A stretch of 64,000 nucleotides of DNA from an uncultured Oscillospiraceae bacterium (GTDB lineage Bacteria > Bacillota > Clostridia > Oscillospirales > Oscillospiraceae): the NCBI GenBank assembly GCA_947581795.1, contig CANPVS010000005.1, positions 24,674 through 88,673 on the forward strand. Reading direction: 5' to 3'. Each line of letters opens with the position of its first letter. Positions within the stretch are counted from its first letter, which is position 1. The notes beneath the pieces were generated by a model that saw only the letters and a program-made list of their open reading frames with translations, searched no databases and was not told the origin of the DNA. Both the position numbers and the translations under genes were made by a program. This document shows positions 10,799-18,991 of the stretch, piece by piece.

Positions 10799-11642
10799 TT
10801 TTATCATCCGATCCTGGCGGCAGGAGGACCTGCCCGCGCTGGAAAAGCTGTGGATGGACGCCTTCGGCGACGACGCCAACTACATCCACGCTTTCCGCGG
10901 CAACTTCCTCCAGCCGGATGCCTGCCTGGTGGCGGAGGCGGACGGAAAGCCCGTATCGGCCATGTACATTCTGGACGGCCCCATCCTCTTCCCGCCTGAC
11001 GGCACCTCCCTGTCCACCGCCTACACCTACGCGCTGGCCACTGACCCCGCCTATCGTGGCCGGGGCATCGGCACGGCGGTATACCGAGCCTGCGTGGACG
11101 CGGCGCTTCAGCTGGTGGACGCGGCCTGCGTGCTGCCCTCTGAGAAGGCACTCTACTCCTTTTACGAGAAGGCCAACGGCAGCGTGCCTGTGAGCTGGGC
11201 CCGGGAGGGCGTCTATGACCGGAAGGAGCTGTCTGGCCCCATCCCCCGGGGCGACTTCATCTCCGCCGGGGAATACTACCTGCGGCGCAAATCCCTGCTC
11301 CGGGGCCTGCCCTACGCCGTGGTCACCTCCCGGTTCCTGTCCATGGAAGCCTACCACATGAAGCGCTTCGGCGGCGGGTATATCTCTGTGGACGGGGACA
11401 TCGCCGCCGTAGAAATGGACGGCGACACTTGCCGCGTTATAGAGCTGCTCGCCCCCGAGGGGGACTGGATGGACGTGCTCCGGGCCATTGGCGCGCTGTT
11501 CCCCGCGGAGAAGTACCTGGTCCGCTCGCCGGTGTTCTTCCCCGGGCCTGAGACCGTGCGTCCCTTCATGATGGCCTCTCTGAACCCGGACGCCATCGGA
11601 CAGCCTCCCGCGGACCTGTGGTGGGGCTTCGCCTTTGACTGA
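10791..11642 (+). CDS. GNAT family N-acetyltransferase
   Basis: TYALATDPAYRGRGIGTAVYRA acetyl-CoA binding motif. Confidence 0.85.
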   Translation: MSDFIIRSWRQEDLPALEKLWMDAFGDDANYIHAFRGNFLQPDACLVAEADGKPVSAMYILDGPILFPPDGTSLSTAYTYALATDPAYRGRGIGTAVYRACVDAALQLVDAACVLPSEKALYSFYEKANGSVPVSWAREGVYDRKELSGPIPRGDFISAGEYYLRRKSLLRGLPYAVVTSRFLSMEAYHMKRFGGGYISVDGDIAAVEMDGDTCRVIELLAPEGDWMDVLRAIGALFPAEKYLVRSPVFFPGPETVRPFMMASLNPDAIGQPPADLWWGFAFD

Positions 11643-11711
11643 TATCATCCGTGACCGCCGCGCGCCCCTGTGTCGGCGGTCATTTCACGCTTTGGAAAGG
11701 TCACTCACCCT

Positions 11712-14261
11712 ATGAAGAAACTGGCCATCGGCATACTGGCCCACGTAGACGCGGGCAAGACCACCCTCTCCGAAGGGATGCTCTATTTGGCGGGCAAAAT
11801 CAAGAAGCTGGGCCGGGTGGACCACCGGGACACTTACCTGGATACCCACGACCTGGAGCGCGCCCGGGGCATCACCATCTTCTCCAAACAGGCGGTATTC
11901 ACCGCCGGGGAAACCGAGATCACCCTCCTGGATACCCCCGGTCACGTGGATTTCTCCCCGGAGGCAGAGAGGGTGCTCCAGGTGCTGGATTACGCCATCA
12001 TGGTGGTGAGCGGCACCGGCGGCGTCCAGGCCCACACCGAGACCCTGTGGACCCTTTTGCAGCGCTATAGGGTCCCCACCTTCGTCTTCGTCACCAAGAT
12101 GGACGTGAACGGCACGGACAAGGCCAGGCTCATGGCCGACATCCACGCCCGCCTGGGCGAGAATTGCGTGGATTTCGCCCCGGACAACGCCGGACGTGAC
12201 GAGGCGATCGCCATGCTGGACGAGGCGGCTCTGGATAAGTACATGGACTTCGGCGCTCTCTCCGACGAGGAGATCATCCGCCTTGTCCGGGAGCGGAAGC
12301 TGCACCCCTGCTTTTTCGGCTCCGGGCTGAAGCTGGACGGCGTGGAGGAATTTCTCGCCGCCCTGGAGCGTTATACCGCCGTCCCCGCCTGGCCCGCGCC
12401 CTTCGGGGCCCGGGTTTACAAGATCGGCCGGGACGCCCAGGGAAATCGCCTTACCTACCTGAAGGTCACCGGCGGTACCCTCGCCGTCCGGGCCCCCATC
12501 CGGTATCTGCCCCTGCGGGGCTCGGAGCCGGTGGAGGAAAAAATAAGCCAGATATGCCTCTACTCCGGGGTGAAGTACGACACCGCCGACATGGTGCCCG
12601 CGGGGCAGGTCTGCGCCGTCACAGGACTCACCAAAACCTGGCCGGGCCAGGGTCTTGGCGCGGAGCCGGACGGTGACGAGCCCTACCTCACCCCCGCCAT
12701 GGGCTACCGTATCCGCCTGCCCAAAGGCTGCGACGCCCGGACCATGCTGCCGAAGCTGAAACTGTTGGAGGAGGAAGAGCCTCAGCTGCACATCCTCTGG
12801 CAGGAGACGTTGGGGGAGATACACGTCCAGCTCATGGGCGCGGTGCAGATAGAGATACTGAAGAGCCTCATTAAGGACCGCTTCGACGTGGACGTGGAGA
12901 TCGACGCAGGCCGGGTCCTCTACCGGGAGACCATCGCGAGCACCGTGGAGGGCGTGGGCCATTTTGAGCCCCTGCGCCACTATGCGGAGGTGCATCTGCT
13001 GCTGGAGCCGGGCGAGCCGGGCAGCGGCATCGTGCTGGACACAGTTTGCTCCGAGGATGTGCTGGACCGGAACTGGCAGCGGCTCATCCTCACCCATCTG
13101 GAGGAGAAGCAGCACCTGGGCGTGCTCACCGGCTCCCCCCTCACCGACGTGAAGATCACCCTCCTGGCCGGCCGGGCCCACTTAAAGCACACCGAGGGCG
13201 GCGACTTCCGCCAGGCCACCTACCGGGCCGTGCGCCAGGGGCTCATGCAGGCCGAGAGCGTGCTCTTAGAGCCCTATTACGCCTTCCGCCTCACTGTGCC
13301 CGCCGAGCAGATCGGCCGGGCCATCACCGACGTGCGGGCCATGGGCGGGACCCACGACAGCCCTGTGACCGAGGGAGCGGACATGGTCCTCACCGGGGCC
13401 GCGCCCGTGGCCGCCATGGGCGATTACGCCGCCCAAGTGGCCGCCTATACCGGCGGCCGGGGCCGGTTCTCCTGCCACGTGGAGGGCTATCGTCCCTGCC
13501 ACGACGCCGACGCGGTGATAGAGGCCATTGGCTATGACCCTGAGGCGGACCTGGAAAACACCCCCGACAGCGTCTTCTGCGCCCACGGGGCAGGCTTCAC
13601 GGTGAAGTGGGACAAGGTGCCGGAGTATATGCACCTGGACAGCGGCCTCAAAGACCCGGCAGCCCCCGAAGACCTGGAGCCCACCGTCCAGCGGCAGAAT
13701 CTCAACATTGACGACAAGGAGCTGGAGGCCATCATGCTCCGGGAGTTCGGCCCCATCCGCCGGAAGCAATACGCCGCCCCCCAGATCAACAGCGCCGTGG
13801 GCATCCAGATGCAGGTCCGGAAGGACCACGAGCACATCATCGTGGACGGCTACAACGTGATCTTCGCCTGGGATGAGCTGAAGGCGCTGGCGGCGGAGAG
13901 TTTGGACATGGCCCGGTCCCGGCTTCTGGACATGCTGGCCAACTACCAAGGCTACACCAAGAGCGACCTGGTGGTGGTCTTCGACGCCTACAAGGTCCCC
14001 GGCGGCCAAGGCAGCCGGGTCACTCACGGCAACCTCCGGGTGGCCTACACCAGGGAGGGCGAGACGGCGGACATGTATATCGAGCGGCTGGTGGACGAGA
14101 TCGGCAAGAACGAGACCGTCCGGGTGGTCACCTCCGACCGGATGGTCCAGGTGGGCGCCCTCCGCTCCGGGGTGCTGCGCTGCTCCTCGGGAGAGTTCAA
14201 GACCGAAGTGGAATGGGTCCTGGAGCAGATATCCGACGCGGTGAAAAGGTCGCAGTTTTGA
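11712..14261 (+). CDS. TetM/EF-G-like translation GTPase fused to C-terminal YacP/Rae1-like NYN endoribonuclease domain
   Basis: G1 AHVDAGKTT, RARGITIFS, DTPGHVDFS; C-terminal IIVDGYNVIFAW...VVVFDAYK...ETADMYIERL...VVTSDRMVQ. Confidence 0.88.
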   Translation: MKKLAIGILAHVDAGKTTLSEGMLYLAGKIKKLGRVDHRDTYLDTHDLERARGITIFSKQAVFTAGETEITLLDTPGHVDFSPEAERVLQVLDYAIMVVSGTGGVQAHTETLWTLLQRYRVPTFVFVTKMDVNGTDKARLMADIHARLGENCVDFAPDNAGRDEAIAMLDEAALDKYMDFGALSDEEIIRLVRERKLHPCFFGSGLKLDGVEEFLAALERYTAVPAWPAPFGARVYKIGRDAQGNRLTYLKVTGGTLAVRAPIRYLPLRGSEPVEEKISQICLYSGVKYDTADMVPAGQVCAVTGLTKTWPGQGLGAEPDGDEPYLTPAMGYRIRLPKGCDARTMLPKLKLLEEEEPQLHILWQETLGEIHVQLMGAVQIEILKSLIKDRFDVDVEIDAGRVLYRETIASTVEGVGHFEPLRHYAEVHLLLEPGEPGSGIVLDTVCSEDVLDRNWQRLILTHLEEKQHLGVLTGSPLTDVKITLLAGRAHLKHTEGGDFRQATYRAVRQGLMQAESVLLEPYYAFRLTVPAEQIGRAITDVRAMGGTHDSPVTEGADMVLTGAAPVAAMGDYAAQVAAYTGGRGRFSCHVEGYRPCHDADAVIEAIGYDPEADLENTPDSVFCAHGAGFTVKWDKVPEYMHLDSGLKDPAAPEDLEPTVQRQNLNIDDKELEAIMLREFGPIRRKQYAAPQINSAVGIQMQVRKDHEHIIVDGYNVIFAWDELKALAAESLDMARSRLLDMLANYQGYTKSDLVVVFDAYKVPGGQGSRVTHGNLRVAYTREGETADMYIERLVDEIGKNETVRVVTSDRMVQVGALRSGVLRCSSGEFKTEVEWVLEQISDAVKRSQF

Positions 14262-14281
14262 GATTTACAGCGAGGTGACCC

Positions 14282-15139
14282 ATGCGTATCATCGACACCT
14301 ATTCAGACATCCCCGCGGTCTATGAAAACGGCGCGTTTTCCCTTGACCGCTGGCGGGATTATATCGACGCCGCCATCCCCGGTCTGCGGCCCCTGCTGGA
14401 ATCAGACAAGAATGAAATGTTGGCCGGGGACGGTGTTGACTGGGAGAAGGACTTTCTTCCCGTTTTGAACGCTCTGCCCGAAAAAGCGGACCGCTGCCGG
14501 GCCGCCCACGACTGCTTTCTACGCGTCACAGAAGGGCTGGACACAGCCATCCTGGACAAGTTCGGCAAGGGGCTGGACGTAGATATCTATTTCTATCTTG
14601 GTCTTTGCAACGGCGCCGGCTGGGTCACGTCTCTGAACGGGCGAACGGTCGTCCTGCTGGGGCTGGAAAAGATCGTAGAGCTGGACTGGTGCGGACAGGA
14701 CGATATGCGGGGCCTCATCTGGCACGAACTGGGTCACGTCTACCAGGCCCAGTACGGCGTGCTGGAGCGGAGCTTTGACTGCCCCGCCGACAGGTTTCTC
14801 TGGCAGCTCTTCACCGAGGGCGTCGCCATGGTCTTCGAGCAGACCCTGGCGGAGGACGACGGATACTACCACCAGGACAAAAACGGCTGGAAGGCTTGGT
14901 GCGACGGCCATTTTGAGGCTATCAAGGCAGATTTTCTCCGGGATCTGGATACCATGACCCCTGCCGGCCAGCGCTGGTTCGGCGACTGGGTACGCTATCA
15001 GGGCCACGGGGATGTGGGCTACTTCCTGGGCAGCCGGTTCGTGCGGTATATCCTTTCCCTGTACCCCCTGGACGAGATCATATCCTTTGATATCGGCGAC
15101 GTGAAGCGCCTGTACGACCTATTTATGGACCATGGATAA
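14282..15139 (+). CDS. Uncharacterised putative zinc metallopeptidase (HExxH)
   Basis: LIWHELGHVYQ and downstream FTEGVAMVFE (gluzincin-like). Confidence 0.55.
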   Translation: MRIIDTYSDIPAVYENGAFSLDRWRDYIDAAIPGLRPLLESDKNEMLAGDGVDWEKDFLPVLNALPEKADRCRAAHDCFLRVTEGLDTAILDKFGKGLDVDIYFYLGLCNGAGWVTSLNGRTVVLLGLEKIVELDWCGQDDMRGLIWHELGHVYQAQYGVLERSFDCPADRFLWQLFTEGVAMVFEQTLAEDDGYYHQDKNGWKAWCDGHFEAIKADFLRDLDTMTPAGQRWFGDWVRYQGHGDVGYFLGSRFVRYILSLYPLDEIISFDIGDVKRLYDLFMDHG

Positions 15140-15878
15140 AGATCTGGAAAAGCGTATAGAGGAATTATCCGCCCGGTGCGAGAGGAACAGCGTCGTGACC
15201 TCCACCGGCTTTCTCACTATGGCCGAGCAGATGGAGGTCTCCGCCTGGGCCAATCGGCTGACCGACGTAGCGCTCCACCTGGACGGCGGGGACGAGCTCT
15301 GCGAGCGCAAGTGCGCCTTTTTTCTCCCCTACTGGATGGAGGAAGCGGACTTCGACCCAGCCGAATACATCCACGCCGTGAAAGCCACGGCCTTTTTCGG
15401 CACACCCTCCCACCGGGACTATATGGGCGCGGCGCTGGCTCTGGGCATCCGCCGGGAGTGGATCGGCGACTTCCGGGTGGTGGATGACGCGGCCTATATC
15501 TTCTGTCTGCCCACCGTAGAAAAGCTCCTCACCGACGAGCTTACCCAGGCCGGGCGGGTGAGCCTTAAAACGGCCTCCATCCCCCTCTCGGAGGTGCCAA
15601 AGCCGGAGCGGAAGGTGAAAAAGCTCACCTTCACGGTGAAGAGCCTGCGCCTGGACGCGGTGGCGGGCGGCATGTTCGGCCTGTCCCGCACCGCCGCGTC
15701 GGAGCTCATCCGGGCCGGGGCGGCGACGCTTAACTATGTCCAATGCTTACACGTGGACGCGCCCATCCACGAGGGGGACGTGATCTCCCTCCGGGGCTGG
15801 GGCAAGGGCGCGGTCACCTCCTTGGGCGGCCAGTCGAGAAAAGACAGGACGTTTTTGGAAGCGGAGATATATCTGTGA
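15132..15878 (+). CDS. YlmH-like S4 RNA-binding domain protein
   Basis: SLRLDAVAGGMFGLSRTAASELIRAGAATLNY S4 signature and YlmH-like N-terminal part. Confidence 0.85.
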   Translation: MDKDLEKRIEELSARCERNSVVTSTGFLTMAEQMEVSAWANRLTDVALHLDGGDELCERKCAFFLPYWMEEADFDPAEYIHAVKATAFFGTPSHRDYMGAALALGIRREWIGDFRVVDDAAYIFCLPTVEKLLTDELTQAGRVSLKTASIPLSEVPKPERKVKKLTFTVKSLRLDAVAGGMFGLSRTAASELIRAGAATLNYVQCLHVDAPIHEGDVISLRGWGKGAVTSLGGQSRKDRTFLEAEIYL

Positions 15879-15880
15879 GT

Positions 15881-16010
15881 TCTCTCCCCCAGTCTCGCTT
15901 ACGCTCGACAGCCCCCTCGTCAGAGGGGGCCTATTTTGTGTTGGATATTAAATAAGCCTCCCTCTGACGAGGGAGGTGGCTCCGGCGTGAGCCGGAGACG
16001 GAGGGAGAGA
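15881..16010. repeat. Imperfect ~130 bp inverted-repeat intergenic element (MITE/REP-like)
   Basis: TCTCTCCCCCAGTCTCGCTTACGCTCGACAGCCCCCTCGTCAGAGGGGGC pairs with GCCTCCCTCTGACGAGGGAGGTGGCTCCGGCGTGAGCCGGAGACGGAGGGAGAGA. Confidence 0.8.
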
Positions 16011-16064
16011 TATTTGTCTCTCCTTTTGTTGTATTTTTTTGCTTTTCCCGCGCACAATAGCACC

Positions 16065-17084
16065 ATGGAAACGAAACGAATGGGTAAACAGACCGTCCAC
16101 CTCACTTTGCAGCCCGGCGTGGCCGCGGCGGCGTGCGTGGGCGGCAAGAAAGAGAGCGAGGGCCCTCTGCGCAAATACTTCGACTACCTGAGCGAGGACT
16201 CCCGCTTCGGCGCCAAGAGCTGGGAGAAGGCGGAGAGCGCCATGCTCAAAATGTGCTGGTCCATCGCCTGCGACAAAGCTAAGACAAGCCCCAGCGACGT
16301 GGAATACGTCTTCTCCGGCGACCTTCTCAATCAGTGCGCCGGTTCCGCCTATGCCATGCGGGAGTGCGGTGTGCCCTACTTCGGCCTGTACGGCGCCTGC
16401 TCCACCATGGCGGAGGGGCTTTCCCTGGCCGCCATGATAATCGACGGGGGCTTTTGCTCCACCGCCGCCGCGGCCACCAGCTCCCACTTCTGCTCCGCCG
16501 AGCGGCAATACCGCTTCCCCCTGCAGTACGGCTGCCAGCGGCCGCCCACCAGCCAGTGGACTGTCACCGGCGCGGGGGCACTGATCCTGAAAGCCGACGG
16601 CCCGGCACCCTATGTGACCCACATCACCACCGGCGTGATAACCGACGCGGGCGTGACGGACATGAACAACATGGGCGCGGCCATGGCCCCGGCGGCCTAT
16701 GAGACCTTGAAGGCCCACTTTGCCGACACAGGCCGGGACCCGGATTACTATGACGCCATCGTCACCGGGGACCTGGGCATCGTGGGCTCCCACATCCTGG
16801 CGGACCTGTTCTGGAAAGACGGGGTGGACCTGGGCGTGCGGTATATGGACTGCGGCCGGCTCATCTACTCCTCCAACGGCCAGGACACCCATTCCGGTGG
16901 CTCCGGGTGCGGGTGCTCCGCGTCGGTGCTCTGCGGCCACCTGCTCCACGGGATGCTGGAGCACAACTGGAACCGGCTCCTGTTCGCCGCCACCGGGGCC
17001 ATGATGAGCCCCACCACCAACCAGCAGGGCGAGAGCATCCCCGCCATCTGCCACGCGGTGGCGCTGGAAAACACACGTTGTTGA
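16065..17084 (+). CDS. spoVAD: Stage V sporulation protein AD
   Basis: KMCWSIACDKAKTSPSDVEYVFSGDLLNQCAGSAYAMRECGVPYFGLYGACSTM. Confidence 0.93.
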   Translation: METKRMGKQTVHLTLQPGVAAAACVGGKKESEGPLRKYFDYLSEDSRFGAKSWEKAESAMLKMCWSIACDKAKTSPSDVEYVFSGDLLNQCAGSAYAMRECGVPYFGLYGACSTMAEGLSLAAMIIDGGFCSTAAAATSSHFCSAERQYRFPLQYGCQRPPTSQWTVTGAGALILKADGPAPYVTHITTGVITDAGVTDMNNMGAAMAPAAYETLKAHFADTGRDPDYYDAIVTGDLGIVGSHILADLFWKDGVDLGVRYMDCGRLIYSSNGQDTHSGGSGCGCSASVLCGHLLHGMLEHNWNRLLFAATGAMMSPTTNQQGESIPAICHAVALENTRC

Positions 17085-17100
17085 ATAAGTGGTGACTGAT

Positions 17101-17466
17101 ATGGATTGGATGCAGTTTTTGAGAGCGTTTCTGGTGGGCGGGCTTTTGTGCCTCGTCGGCCAGGCGCTCATCGACCTCACCAAGCTCACCCCCGCCCGCA
17201 TTTTGACCGGCTACGTGGTGGCCGGGGTGATACTGGGGGCCGTTGGGCTCTACCAGCCCCTGGCCGACTGGGCCGGGGCCGGAGCCACGGTACCTCTCAC
17301 CGGGTTCGGTAATCTCCTGGCCCGGGGCGTGAAGGAGGCCGTGGCCCAGCGGGGCGTCCTGGGCGCCTTCACCGGTGGCTTCACCGCCGCGGCGGGCGGT
17401 GTCTGCGCCGCCATCTTCTTCGGCATCCTGGTTGCCTCCCTTTTCAAGAGCAAAGAACGGTATTGA
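17101..17466 (+). CDS. spoVAE: Stage V sporulation protein AE
   Basis: MQFLRAFLVGGLLCLVGQALIDLTKLTPARILTGYVVAGVILG. Confidence 0.92.
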   Translation: MDWMQFLRAFLVGGLLCLVGQALIDLTKLTPARILTGYVVAGVILGAVGLYQPLADWAGAGATVPLTGFGNLLARGVKEAVAQRGVLGAFTGGFTAAAGGVCAAIFFGILVASLFKSKERY

Positions 17467-17470
17467 TGGA

Positions 17471-17497
17471 AAAAGCGCCCCAGTGGGGCGCTTTTCC
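17471..17497 (+). terminator. Rho-independent terminator after spoVAE
   Basis: AAAAGCGCCCC-AGT-GGGGCGCTTTT hairpin with T-rich tail. Confidence 0.85.
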
Positions 17498-17512
17498 TCT
17501 TTCTTTATTTCT

Positions 17513-18361
17513 CTATTCCTCGACCGGTTCCTCTATCGACCGGGCCTCTTCCAGCTCTTCCTGGTCGGACTCCGCCGGCTCCTGCAGATACAGCTCGCCG
17601 TCGTAGGTCCAGTACTCCCCGTGACCGTCCGGCCAGAGGATATATACATGGTCGTCCGTGAAGTCGTAGCCCGCATAGCCGCCGGCTTCCCACAATTCCT
17701 GTTCCCAGTCCCAGAAGGCGTCCACATAGCCGGGCGCGTCGTTTTCCTCCGCCGTCCACACGGTCACGCCGTTGAAGGTGACCTCGTCCACGCCGCCCAC
17801 CGTCTCGTCGGGAACGAAGAACAGGTCTGGCCGCTCTGTGTGACTGGCCGGAATCCTCCAGCTCAGCACCGGATGGCGCAGCTGAAAGGCAACCGTGGTC
17901 TTGCCGTCCTTCTCCACAGTCTCCATGTGGGTCGCCGTCTTGCCGCCGTAGGTGTCGACGTAGTGGATGAAGATCTGCGGGCCCTGGTCCGTGTCGATGC
18001 GGCTGACCTGCTTCACCTCCCACTGGGAGTCCTTCACCGGCACGATGCAGCAATCGCTCAGGGCCGCGACGCCCCCCACGGCAGCGGAGGCCGCCAGCAC
18101 CGCCGCCAGGACGACGGCTATGATCTTCTTTCGCTTCTGCTTTTTCAGCATGTCCCGAAACCGGCTCAGGGTACTCTGCCCGCCCTTGGCGGGCTTGACC
18201 AGCGCCTCGTTCATGGCCTCATACTCCGCCCGGCAGTTCTCGCACCCCATCAGGTGCTCCCCCACCGCCGACCGTGTCTCGGCGCTGACCACATTATCGT
18301 GGTACAGCGGCAGTATGTCCCGCACCACGGCGCAGGGCAGCGTATTTTTATATTCGTTCAT
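17513..18361 (-). CDS. Anti-sigma factor with zinc-finger (zf-HC2-like)
   Basis: HLMGCENCRAEY N-terminal motif, one TM, overlaps upstream sigma gene. Confidence 0.8.
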   Translation of the reverse strand: MNEYKNTLPCAVVRDILPLYHDNVVSAETRSAVGEHLMGCENCRAEYEAMNEALVKPAKGGQSTLSRFRDMLKKQKRKKIIAVVLAAVLAASAAVGGVAALSDCCIVPVKDSQWEVKQVSRIDTDQGPQIFIHYVDTYGGKTATHMETVEKDGKTTVAFQLRHPVLSWRIPASHTERPDLFFVPDETVGGVDEVTFNGVTVWTAEENDAPGYVDAFWDWEQELWEAGGYAGYDFTDDHVYILWPDGHGEYWTYDGELYLQEPAESDQEELEEARSIEEPVEE

Positions 18362-18867
18362 ATCATACCGTCCTTTCGTAACGCGTCCAATATGGCCATT
18401 CTTGCCCGGTGATAGGTGACCCTTGCCCAGCCCTCGGTCTTGCCGAACAGGTCCCCTACCTCGGCGAAGGCAAGCTCCCCGAAGGCCCGCAGGGAGAATA
18501 CCTCCTTGTAGGGCTCGTCCAGCGTGTGCAGCACCCGGTGGACCGCCATGGACATGTCCCGGTCCTCCGCCGCCTGCTCCACTCCGCCGGTCTGGGGCGA
18601 GAGGTCCCAGGAAAGCTCTGTCTCCCGGCCCAGCTTTTTACATCGGTTGAGCCAGAGGTTCTTCGCGATGGCGCAGAGCCATGTGTAAAGGCTGCTCTGG
18701 CCCTCGAAGGAGCCCCGGGCCTTCATGGCCTTCAAAAACGTCTCCTGGGTGACGTCCTGGGCGTCGGCCTCACTGCGGCACAGCGTCAGCGCGTAGCGGT
18801 ACACCGCCTCATACTCGGCGCACAGCGCCTGCTCCGATATATCCGGCGGCCGCTTTTTCCGGCCCAT
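18358..18867 (-). CDS. ECF-type RNA polymerase sigma factor
   Basis: LCRSEADAQDVTQETFLKAMK...LYTWLCAIAKNLWLNRCKK. Confidence 0.9.
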   Translation of the reverse strand: MGRKKRPPDISEQALCAEYEAVYRYALTLCRSEADAQDVTQETFLKAMKARGSFEGQSSLYTWLCAIAKNLWLNRCKKLGRETELSWDLSPQTGGVEQAAEDRDMSMAVHRVLHTLDEPYKEVFSLRAFGELAFAEVGDLFGKTEGWARVTYHRARMAILDALRKDGMI

Positions 18868-18942
18868 GGGCTCACCCCCTTTCCGTACATGTACGCCCGT
18901 TAGACAATCAGGGCAGGATTTCGTTACAGAAAATATGAAAAA

Positions 18943-18973
18943 ACCGCGCTCTTCCTAGTCGGAAAAGCGCGGT
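18943..18973 (-). terminator. Terminator after LCP gene
   Basis: ACCGCGCTCTTCC-TAGTC-GGAAAAGCGCGGT; T-run on minus strand (plus AAAAAA). Confidence 0.75.
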
Positions 18974-18991
18974 GTCATATTCATGTTCAGG

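Noticed and set aside
11712-13820. Calling the GTPase a tetracycline resistance determinant (tetM/tetW)
   Set aside because: The SPVS loop of ribosomal protection proteins is missing and the protein has an extra nuclease domain; resistance cannot be supported.
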